A stretch of DNA of 64,000 bases from Planctomycetota bacterium (GTDB lineage Bacteria; Planctomycetota; UBA1135; GCA-002686595): NCBI GenBank assembly GCA_012960475.1, contig DUBE01000059.1, positions 124,001 to 188,000 of the forward strand, written 5' to 3'. The notes below the pieces were generated by a model. That model did not search any database, was not told where the DNA came from, and saw only the letters and a list, made by a program, of their open reading frames with translations. Within the stretch, counting starts at the first letter, position 1, and every line of letters starts with the position of its first letter. Positions 56,018 through 64,000 of the stretch are shown here, piece by piece. The position numbers and the translations under genes were made by a program.

Positions 56018-56569
56018 TTAGACGGACTCCACTTCCCAATACTTGAGGTCGACGGGCGTAGGTCGGCCGAAGATGGTCACCACTATTCGCACGGTGCCCT
56101 TCTCCGGGTCAATCTCCTCGACAGCTCCATCGAAGCCGTCAAAGGGCCCAGTGTTGATTCTTACCATGTCACCCTTGATCAGGCCGATGGAAACCTGAGG
56201 ACGACTTTCCGAATCCTGCATCCTCGATAGAATCGAGGTCACTTCGGCTTCGGTGATTGAAACGGGCTCGCCACGGCTGCCCAGGAAATCGCGCAGACCG
56301 TCCACGCTGCGCAGAGTGTTGCGGGCCTGAATCACGCGCGGGTCATCCGGCTGATCAAGATCGGCCTGAACCATCAGGTAACCCGGATAGAGCTTCTTCT
56401 CCACGACCTTCTTCTTGCCCCGACGCAGGTCCGTGACCAACTCAAATGGCACCAACACCTGGGGAATCAGATCCTCAAGACCAGCAACCTTGAGTCGCTG
56501 CTCAGCGTTCTGCCGGATGCGCTTCTCGCGACCGGACTGACACCTCAGAAAAAACCATTTGTAGGCCAT
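56018..56569 (-). CDS. nusG: Transcription termination/antitermination protein NusG
   Basis: 183 residues. The NGN domain starts MAYKWFFLRCQSGREKRIRQ and has KLYPGYLMVQ; the C-terminal KOW domain has KGDMVRINTGPFDGFDGAVEEIDPEKG. It links RNA polymerase with Rho or S10. It follows secE by 5 bp in the universal secE-nusG-rplK order. Confidence 0.97.
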   Translation of the reverse strand: MAYKWFFLRCQSGREKRIRQNAEQRLKVAGLEDLIPQVLVPFELVTDLRRGKKKVVEKKLYPGYLMVQADLDQPDDPRVIQARNTLRSVDGLRDFLGSRGEPVSITEAEVTSILSRMQDSESRPQVSIGLIKGDMVRINTGPFDGFDGAVEEIDPEKGTVRIVVTIFGRPTPVDLKYWEVESV

Positions 56570-56574
56570 GACTA

Positions 56575-57006
56575 CTACAAGCCTCCAAGCAGAATGCGCC
56601 GAGCCAGACGACCGAGGAACCAGTCCGCGCCAGCCATGAAGGTCATCAGGAACACCACGGTTGCGGCGACGACCAGAGAAGAATCCACGGCTTCGTCAAT
56701 CGTGGGCCAGGTAACTTTGCGCAGCTCTTGCTCGGTCTCGATCAACAGATCTGCGTTCTTGGGTTTCTGCTCCCAGCGATAGAGCAGCCAGAGTCCGAGC
56801 AGAGCAACCACGCAGGAGATCACCAGGGCCAGATTGGGAACGACACCAATAATGGGGATGCGCCCCAGGCCTCCCAGGGAATCCGCCAGACTGCCCATGC
56901 CCTGCAGGGTCGTATGCAACGACGCGCCGCCATAGGACACCAGGATGGCGACGGACCAGAAAACGGTCATGCGCGCCATGCGTCCTTGATCTTTCTTGTA
57001 GGCCAT
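56575..57006 (-). CDS. secE: Preprotein translocase subunit SecE, three-helix form
   Basis: 143 residues with two N-terminal membrane helices (about 13-35 and 48-75), then the conserved amphipathic ETEQELRKVTWPTIDEAVDSSLVV and the last helix VVFLMTFMAGADWFLG. Most bacteria have a single-helix SecE of about 65 residues; the three-helix form is known in enterics and, as I recall, in planctomycetes. It pairs with the SecY at 27 kb. Confidence 0.93.
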   Translation of the reverse strand: MAYKKDQGRMARMTVFWSVAILVSYGGASLHTTLQGMGSLADSLGGLGRIPIIGVVPNLALVISCVVALLGLWLLYRWEQKPKNADLLIETEQELRKVTWPTIDEAVDSSLVVAATVVFLMTFMAGADWFLGRLARRILLGGL

Positions 57007-57128
57007 GTGCTCGTTTGGGTTTGCTGGTGCTGCTCGGGAGAGAGCACCGGGTGGGGACTGGATCGGGGAGGTCAGCTGGGAAGAAGAGGCGCTGCGACGA
57101 ATTCACGCTGCGCGGGAGAGGATGCGCC

Positions 57129-57287
57129 CTAGAGCTTTTTTTCCCGGTGACTGACGTGCTCCCGGCAAAAGCGGCAGTACTTCTTCTTCTCGAGCTTGTA
57201 CGCAGCCTTGAGACGCTTGTGCGTCGTGTAGTTGCGGTTTCGGCACTTGGTGCACTCGAGGAAGACGTAGCGTTCCTTGACCTTCAT
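57129..57287 (-). CDS. rpmG: 50S ribosomal protein L33, zinc form
   Basis: A 52-residue protein too short for most tracks: [20 protein letters not shown], then [20 protein letters not shown], then [12 protein letters not shown]. Two CXXC pairs (CTKC at 12-15 and CRFC at 38-41) bind zinc. It lies between tuf and secE, its usual place. Confidence 0.95.
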   Translation of the reverse strand: MKVKERYVFLECTKCRNRNYTTHKRLKAAYKLEKKKYCRFCREHVSHREKKL

Positions 57288-57428
57288 GATGGGGTCTTCT
57301 TGGCGGGTGGATTGGGGTGACTGGAGCGCAGGGACTGACGGAGGGGCGTAGCGCTCTACGCTCCCCCACCGGGTCTGTAACTACCGACGGGGAACGCTCC
57401 TGTCCCCGTTGGTTCAACTCAGATACGA

Positions 57429-58640
<1,212 letters not shown>

Positions 58641-58878
58641 CTGGTTAGGTCCTTGTCTTTTTGGGCCGCAGCCCGGGTTGTTACTTGAAGTAGGGGGAGA
58701 TGTTGCGCGGCGAAAGCCACGAAACGATGGTTTGGAGCACGGCCGAGGCCGCGCACCGCTTCCAGCCCTGGGAACCCCAAGGCAGGAAGTGAAGGTTTGA
58801 TGTTGTAAAGAATCGTATGCCCCCCCGAGGTGACCCTGGGGAACATTGAATGGGTGGCGAGTACCGCTGGGGCCGGGA

Positions 58879-58953
<75 letters not shown>

Positions 58954-59021
58954 CGGTGGCCCTCAAGCCTCCAGAGGGGAAGCAAGCGGGGGTGCTCACC
59001 TGATCACGAAGTCGCCGTAGG

Positions 59022-59095
59022 TGGAGCGGGTGGAGGGAATCGAACCCTCGTGTACAGCTTGGAAAGCTGTCGTTCTACCATTGAACTACACCCGC
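59022..59095 (-). tRNA. tRNA-Gly(TCC)
   Basis: 74 nt with encoded CCA. Acceptor GCGGGTG/CACCCGC, T-loop GGTTCGATTCC, anticodon TCC in the loop TTTCCAA between ACAGC/GCTGT stems. The end may be off by one base. Confidence 0.96.
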
Positions 59096-59268
59096 CCGCT
59101 GTTGCTCGCTCTACAGAGCACTGCCTCTTGAATCGGCAAGAAACACCGCAAGTGACACCGCAAGGGGTTACAAGGGAATAGGTGCTGGGTCCGGGTGGAA
59201 TTGGAACCTCGAACCAGATGCCTGAAATTCCTTCCTGAGCGGCAGGGCTCAGCAGAGCCTAGGGGGAA

Positions 59269-59353
<85 letters not shown>

Positions 59354-59622
59354 CCCTGTTTCTCGTCCAACCTGCCGGGGGTCGCCAGCGCCATGCCCCA
59401 AGGGGCTGACCGCTGACCCGTCAAGGCGGGCAAGGGACCTGGCTGCGGTCGCAGCCAAGGAATGCATCCGGATCGGGAGACCGGTTCCAGCGCACTGTGC
59501 CTGGCTGCTCGCGCATGCTGCGCGAACAGGAACTGCACAGTGCTCCCGTGTCATCCTCGTGATCGGTTCTAGTTTCCAGTGAACGATGGGCCCAATCAGC
59601 AACGCGCTCTTAGACGCGCCGC

Positions 59623-59698
59623 TGGAGCCAGCGGCGGGACTCGAACCCGCAACCTGCTGATTACAAATCAGCTGCTCTGCCAATTGAGCCACGCTGGC
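59623..59698 (-). tRNA. tRNA-Thr(TGT)
   Basis: 76 nt with encoded CCA. Acceptor GCCAGCG/CGCTGGC, T-loop GGTTCGAGTCC, anticodon TGT (plus-strand 59663-59665) in the loop TTTGTAA. It is the first gene of the tRNA-tuf unit. The 269 bp between it and tRNA-Tyr show no further gene. Confidence 0.97.
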
Positions 59699-59782
59699 AA
59701 TGCAGCTCGGCCTCCCCAGGGGACTGTATCCGAAGACCTCTAGAGGGCTCCAGAGACACAGACTGATTCCTGGGGAGCGAAC

Positions 59783-59810
59783 AGGATAGGGAAGGCCCTT
59801 CCCTGGTCAA
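59783..59810 (-). promoter_or_regulatory. Sigma70-like promoter for the tRNA-tuf unit
   Basis: Minus strand TTGACC (-35, 59805-59810), 16-bp spacer that is itself palindromic (GGGAAGGGCCTTCCC), TATCCT (-10, 59783-59788), about 85 bp before tRNA-Thr(TGT). An A-rich patch (CACAAAAAGAG) lies just upstream of the -35 and might act as an UP element. The rest of the gap 59699-60007 holds no other feature. Confidence 0.7.
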
Positions 59811-60007
59811 GGGTTTTGAACTCTTTTTGTGGCCCGGATCAGAGTGTCCCCGGAACTGGCCAGGCAGCGACCCCGGAGCTGGGGGCCATTCTCTTCTCTT
59901 CGCCAGCCCCCATCAAGGCGCCTGTGGGGGCCAAGACCCAGTGTCCCGGTTCCTGATTCAGGCCTGAGAAGACCACAAGAATAGCAAGCAGGAGACAAGA
60001 TCAGAGT

Positions 60008-60337
60008 ATGGCCTGCCCCCCCCTCATAGCCCTGCTGCCCCTGCTGGCGCCCCAGGGCACCCCCACCGCCCCTCCGACGGGGGTGCGCCTGCCCGAGCTC
60101 GTAACCATCGACGGAGCCTGGGTGGGGTCAGGAAACCTGATCTGCCCCAAGGAACGGCCTGGGGGGCGACTACTGGGCTGTATGGAAAATGATCCTGGCA
60201 CGATCATGACGGCCGGCACCTTGACCGGCAGCAGCGTCAGCCTGACCTTCCAGGGGGAGGACGGCGGAGGGCCTCTGCCCACGAGCCTGTTCAGCGGCAC
60301 TTTCACCGGTGCCAGCATCCGGGTGCCAGGGAACTGA
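60008..60337 (+). CDS. Small putative secreted protein
   Basis: 109 residues, unrecognised. The N-terminus MACPPLIALLPLLAPQG could be a short signal peptide. The remainder is beta-rich in appearance (ITIDGAWVGSGNL-like, MTAGTLTGSSVSLTFQGEDG, LFSGTFTGASIRVPGN), suggesting a small lipocalin-like or beta-sandwich domain. AGGAG occurs 13 nt upstream of the ATG, a long spacing. Codon third positions are GC-rich as in neighbours. An overlapping minus-strand frame exists but looks less protein-like. Confidence 0.45.
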   Translation: MACPPLIALLPLLAPQGTPTAPPTGVRLPELVTIDGAWVGSGNLICPKERPGGRLLGCMENDPGTIMTAGTLTGSSVSLTFQGEDGGGPLPTSLFSGTFTGASIRVPGN

Positions 60338-60445
60338 GAGCCCGGGAAGTCCTTGAAGTCGGGGGAATCGTCGCTCAGGCCGCCGAGAGCTTGGACGGGC
60401 TGGTGGGCGGCATCCGACCCGGCAGGCGCTCCACCACGCGCTGGG

Positions 60446-61603
60446 CTAGAGTGCGCGTAGCTGCTCCGCATGGAACTCGAATGCGGCGCGGACCTGATCA
60501 AGAGAGTCCCCTCCATACTTGTCCAGGAAGACCTCAACCAAGGCCAAAGCCGCCACCGCTTCCCCGACCACGCTGGCCGCGGGCACGCTGGTCACATCGG
60601 AGCGTTGATAGGTGGCTTGCTTGGCTTCGCCGGTTTCCAGGTCCACACTGGCCATACCCTGGCGCAGGGACGGTATCGGTTTCATTGCAGCACGCACCAC
60701 AAGGGGCTCGCCCGTGGTCAGGCCCCCTTCCAGTCCTCCGCAACGATTGCTGGGCCGAGCAAACCGGCGGGGTGATTCGGGTGGCGCAGGCATGATCGGA
60801 TCGTGCACTTGTGAGCCGGGCAGGCGCCCAACGGCAAAACCAAGGCCGAATTCCACCCCCTTGATCGCGGGGATCGAAAAAAGGGCTGCGCCCAATCGCG
60901 AAGTCAAGCGATCCAGACCCGACTGGTAGCTGCCAAGACCCGGGGGCAGCCCCAGGATCCGCACTTCGAAGATGCCGCCGAGACTGTCACCCTCTTTCTT
61001 GGCCTGGTCCACCACATGGGTCCATACCTCTTCCAGGGCCGGATCGAGGCCGTGAAAGGCGGATGCAGCCCGCAGGGCATGGCGCTGCCCGCTTGATCTG
61101 GCCCAGAGAGCTTCGGGATCCGGAGAGGATGAAGGCTGGCCCCCTACTTCCAGTACATGGGCGAAGACCTCCACCCCAAATCCCTCCAGCAGCTGTCGGG
61201 CCACAGCCCCCGCCGCCACCCGTGCAGCTGTTTCCCGTGCCGAGGCGCGCTCCAGTACCGCGCGGCCATCGCGGTGGCCGTACTTCATGCAACCTGCCAG
61301 GTCCGCATGCCCCGGCCGCGGGGCTTCCACCGGAGGCAGTTGCTCGATCACTGCGTCCTTGTTCTTCACGAGCAAGGTCAAAGGCGATCCAAGGGTCATT
61401 CCGCCCTTGAGGCCACTCAGACATTCGACCCGGTCACGCTCGATCTTCATGCGTCCCCCACGACCATAGCCCTCTTGGCGTCGAGCGAGATCTGCGTCTA
61501 TCGCATCCAGGTCAAGGCGCATACCCGCGGGCAGCCCTTCAATGATCACACACAGGGCAGGCCCGTGGGATTCGCCAGCGGTTCGAAAGGTGAAGAGAGT
61601 CAA
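60446..61603 (-). CDS. aroC: Chorismate synthase
   Basis: 385 residues. It starts FRTAGESHGPALCVIIEGLPAG and has RRQEGYGRGGRMKIE, RPGHADLAGCMKYGHRDGRAVLERASARETAARVA in adjoining parts, and GLEGGLTTGEPLVVRAAMKP. These are the FMN/EPSP-binding signatures. It makes chorismate from 5-enolpyruvylshikimate 3-phosphate. No other shikimate gene is nearby. The response-regulator gene lies 36 bp upstream on the same strand. Confidence 0.97.
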   Translation of the reverse strand: MTLFTFRTAGESHGPALCVIIEGLPAGMRLDLDAIDADLARRQEGYGRGGRMKIERDRVECLSGLKGGMTLGSPLTLLVKNKDAVIEQLPPVEAPRPGHADLAGCMKYGHRDGRAVLERASARETAARVAAGAVARQLLEGFGVEVFAHVLEVGGQPSSSPDPEALWARSSGQRHALRAASAFHGLDPALEEVWTHVVDQAKKEGDSLGGIFEVRILGLPPGLGSYQSGLDRLTSRLGAALFSIPAIKGVEFGLGFAVGRLPGSQVHDPIMPAPPESPRRFARPSNRCGGLEGGLTTGEPLVVRAAMKPIPSLRQGMASVDLETGEAKQATYQRSDVTSVPAASVVGEAVAALALVEVFLDKYGGDSLDQVRAAFEFHAEQLRAL

Positions 61604-61639
61604 ACCTGGTAGTAGCTCCGGGGAGGAGGCCTGGAGGAA

Positions 61640-62362
61640 TCAGCGCACGGGACCACGCACGGAGTCCCGCCGATAGCTGGCCGCGGGCCCTGACGAGTTG
61701 GCAGGAGGAACGGCGGGGGAATCGCCTCCTGCGTAGGATTCCAAGGGCGACCCGGAGCGTGCATTTTCAGGCTGCACAGTCCTCGGCTGGGGGTGGATTT
61801 CCACCCAGCCGCCCTGCTTGACAAACGCCGGCTCTACCTTTGGAGATGCGGACCCGGTGGTCACAACATCTCCGCGTGCCAGGGCCTCCAGACATCCCAC
61901 CACCCGTTCCTCCAGACTGGCAAAGTCAAAAGGCTTGGCCAGGACTCCCAAGACCTGGGGCATGGCTGTCAGACTCTTGGTTACTTCCGCATTGAGATAG
62001 CCCGAGACCACCAGTGTAGGTGGCAGGATCCCGTCGTCGGCCAATCGGGGCAACTCAACCAGGGCGGACTCGGCCCCCAGGTCCAGGTCTGAAAGCATCA
62101 GATCGGGCAGACCGCGGGACAGGAACTCCCGAGCCTCCCCGAAGGAATGTGCACTCTGGGTCGAGTAGCCACGCTTGCTCAGAAACCAGGACAGAAGCTC
62201 AACGATGCGCTCATCGTTGTCCACGATCAGGATGTCGGCGCTGTGCTCTTCGGGCTTGCCCTGCCCCGTATCGCCGCTCTCAAGATCCCCTTGAGAGGCG
62301 GACTGATCCGGGATGAGTTTGCGAGGGTCGGGGACTCTATCTTGCGGATCGGTGTAGCTCAT
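61640..62362 (-). CDS. Stand-alone response regulator receiver protein
   Basis: 240 residues. A receiver domain (about 42-160) has DILIVDNDE with the acidic pocket, phosphoacceptor Asp92 in LMLSDLDLG, Ser120 in VVSGYL and Lys143 in LAKPF. The N-terminal 40 and C-terminal 75 residues are low-complexity (Pro, Ser, Gly) with no DNA-binding or enzyme domain that I recognise. No partner histidine kinase is in the window. It may signal by protein contact. Confidence 0.85.
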   Translation of the reverse strand: MSYTDPQDRVPDPRKLIPDQSASQGDLESGDTGQGKPEEHSADILIVDNDERIVELLSWFLSKRGYSTQSAHSFGEAREFLSRGLPDLMLSDLDLGAESALVELPRLADDGILPPTLVVSGYLNAEVTKSLTAMPQVLGVLAKPFDFASLEERVVGCLEALARGDVVTTGSASPKVEPAFVKQGGWVEIHPQPRTVQPENARSGSPLESYAGGDSPAVPPANSSGPAASYRRDSVRGPVR

Positions 62363-62457
62363 GTACGCCTCCCCACAATAGGGCCGAAATCTCGCCGTTC
62401 AATCACCGCGCCCCGAAACCTTGGCTCCGGACCAGGCGCTCCGGGAGCACCCCCCCC

Positions 62458-64000
62458 CTAGAGCGCCTCGTAGGGCGTCACCTCATCAAAGGGCACCTCG
62501 ATTTTCATGCCGCCCATCTTGCAAACCACCACCTGCCGCTCGTGATTGAGCTTGTGCACCTGCACGCGCTTGCGGTAGCGGGGCAGATAGACCAGAGAAC
62601 CCTTGCGCAGACTGGCAATGAAGGCCACACGGCGCTGAGTCAGAGATGCTCCTGAGAGGTCCGCTGCAAGGGTGTCGAGCACCTCCCCCATGGCCTCCGC
62701 CTGCTCGCGACCCAGTTGGGGTAGCAGGGTACGCGCCCGCTGGACCCCACGCAGGGCGTCCCTAACGCGCTCCTCCAGCCCCTTCTGGGCCTCGGACTCG
62801 AGTTGCTCGCCTCGCCGCTCAATCTTCTCGCGCTCTTCACGCAGGGCCTGGACCTGATCACGCACCTGATCGTGCTGCTCCTCTGCGCTCTTTCGCGCCC
62901 GCTCGGCCTCCACCCGGGACTCGCGCACATCCCGGAAGAGCTCGTCCAGGTCTCCATCAGCCCGGCGGATCAGGCCCTCGGCCCGCCTGAGCACATCTTC
63001 CGGCAGATTCAACCGCCGAGCGATCACCAGGGCGCAGGATTCACCGGGGGTGCCCAGGTGAACGCGGTAGCGCGGAGCAAGGGTCTCCAGATCGAATTCC
63101 GTGCAGGCGTTTTCCGCGCGGCCATGACGGTAAGCAAATTCCTTCAGACGTCCGATGTGAGTCGAACAAATCGTCGGACAACGACGGGACAACAGTTCTT
63201 CCAGCACGGCAATGCCCAGGGCCGCCCCCTCTTCGGGGTCCGTGCCTCCACCGAGTTCGTCGAGCAGGACCAGGCTGTGCTCGTCTGCCTGTTCCAGAGC
63301 ATGATCGATGCGCGCCAGATGACTGGCGAAGGTCGACAGGTTCTGGCGAATCTCCTGCTCGTCGCCGATATCAGCCAGCACCCGGTCGTAAAGGGGCACG
63401 GTGCTGCCCTCGTCTGCGGTCACGGGCAGACCCAGGCGCGTGAGCAAAGCGAAGAGGCCAGCGGTCTTGAGAGCCAGGGTCTTGCCACCAGTGTTTGGAC
63501 CGGTGACGATCAACATGTCGAAGTCGGCGCCCAGGCGCAGGTCGATGGCCTGGACTTCTTCGATCTCTCCCTGAGCCTGCTGTTCGATCAAGAGCGGGTG
63601 CCGGGCCTGGCGCAGGGAGAGTCCCGGGGAAGCTGCCGGGTCTCCAGGCAGCAAAGGCACCTTGGCCCCGTGTCGGCTGGCGAATCGTGCACCTATCACC
63701 GCCAGTTCCATTTCCCCCAGACCCTGAGAAAGGGCCTCAATGGCAGGCGCCTGGTCGAGCACGATCTGGGCCAGCTCCAACAGAATGCGCTCCACTTCCC
63801 GGCGCGCGTCCGCGCGCACCTCGGCCAGATGATTGCCCGCCTCGATGATTTCATTGGGCTCGATGAAGGCGCTTTCGCCGCTGGCGGAGCGGTCGTGCAG
63901 GATGCCCCGCACGCGTCCAGAAGAACGGGCGCGCACCGCCAGCACCGGGCGACCCCCTCGACGATGAACAGAGGTGTCGCTGAGCACCGCGCGCACGCTG
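62458..64000 (-). CDS. mutS2: MutS2 family ATPase, C-terminal part, no Smr domain (cut by window edge)
   Basis: The frame stays open to the right edge, so the N-terminus is missing; about 513 residues are visible. The clamp/core part (RGILHDRSASGESAFIEP) is followed by the ATPase with Walker A GPNTGGKT, LSTFASHLARID, Walker B LVLLDELGGGTDP and the STHIGRLK motif. A long coiled coil (about 62640-62960) and a short beta domain (GSLVYLPRYRKRVQVHKLN, VEIPFDEV-like end) follow. Typical MutS2 ends in an Smr nuclease domain; here the protein stops before it. MutS2 acts in recombination control and ribosome rescue. Confidence 0.9.
   Translation of the reverse strand, partial: SVRAVLSDTSVHRRGGRPVLAVRARSSGRVRGILHDRSASGESAFIEPNEIIEAGNHLAEVRADARREVERILLELAQIVLDQAPAIEALSQGLGEMELAVIGARFASRHGAKVPLLPGDPAASPGLSLRQARHPLLIEQQAQGEIEEVQAIDLRLGADFDMLIVTGPNTGGKTLALKTAGLFALLTRLGLPVTADEGSTVPLYDRVLADIGDEQEIRQNLSTFASHLARIDHALEQADEHSLVLLDELGGGTDPEEGAALGIAVLEELLSRRCPTICSTHIGRLKEFAYRHGRAENACTEFDLETLAPRYRVHLGTPGESCALVIARRLNLPEDVLRRAEGLIRRADGDLDELFRDVRESRVEAERARKSAEEQHDQVRDQVQALREEREKIERRGEQLESEAQKGLEERVRDALRGVQRARTLLPQLGREQAEAMGEVLDTLAADLSGASLTQRRVAFIASLRKGSLVYLPRYRKRVQVHKLNHERQVVVCKMGGMKIEVPFDEVTPYEAL

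Noticed and set aside
59190-59225. Possible degenerate tRNA (CCTCGAACC-like T-arm) between tRNA-Gly and tRNA-Tyr
   Set aside because: No matching acceptor or anticodon stem could be built around it.
60001-60537. Minus-strand frame of 178 residues opposite the small secreted protein
   Set aside because: Composition is Ser/Pro/Arg-rich without domain features and no ribosome-binding site is seen; the plus-strand frame looks more protein-like.
62400-62457. Frameshifted Smr domain after mutS2
   Set aside because: The C-rich 95-bp gap before the response regulator cannot encode the missing 80 residues in any frame.

Overview
The window reads as a high-GC bacterial chromosome, most likely from the phylum Planctomycetota. 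The RpoA N-terminus ([14 protein letters not shown]) is the form I associate with planctomycetes. No rpmD (L30) lies between rpsE and rplO, SecE is a long three-helix form, and many genes lack a clear Shine-Dalgarno sequence. The phylum call is an inference from these traits (about 0.7); no 16S rRNA gene is present.

Left part (1-10.5 kb). On the minus strand lies tRNA-Arg(ACG) - tadA - tRNA-Ser(CGA) - tRNA-Ser(GGA) - SRP (4.5S) RNA - three hypothetical envelope/secreted proteins - dnaX - ybaB - recR (cut by the window edge). This is an expanded version of the widespread tadA/tRNA-Ser/SRP RNA/dnaX/ybaB/recR neighbourhood. TadA sits beside its own substrate tRNA. On the plus strand follow an ArgF'-type transcarbamylase, which by one active-site residue looks N-succinylornithine-specific, and dnaE.

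Accessory part (10.9-22.9 kb, plus strand). Three tandem paralogous secreted multicopper oxidases of the CotA/bilirubin-oxidase type carry Gly-rich linkers and one, four and one cadherin-like (tandem-95 type) modules. Hairpins separate them. They are followed by a SCO copper chaperone fused to a cytochrome c domain and a C-terminal membrane anchor. This looks like a dedicated extracellular copper-oxidase locus.

Ribosomal/RNA polymerase supercluster (58.6 kb leftwards to 22.9 kb, all minus strand). tRNA-Thr(TGT)-Tyr(GTA)-Gly(TCC)-Thr(GGT)-tuf-rpmG-secE-nusG-rplK-rplA-rplJ-rplL-rpoB-rpoC, then rpsL-rpsG, a strong terminator, a large secreted protein of unknown function, a Tsr3/DUF367-like rRNA modification enzyme, a divergent EF-G, then the S10-spc-alpha genes rpsJ to rplQ including secY, adk, infA and rpmJ. 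Good sigma70-like promoters precede the tRNA-tuf, rpsL and rpsJ transcription units. Several proteins have unusual tails: RpoC and L15 end in pentapeptide repeats, and IF-1 ends in an Arg run encoded by the ribosome-binding site of rpmJ.

Right end (60-64 kb). A small putative secreted protein, aroC, a stand-alone response regulator, and the 3' part of a mutS2 gene lacking the usual Smr domain.

Coordinates of start codons were chosen by family N-termini, overlaps and ribosome-binding sites. Nothing was verified by database search.
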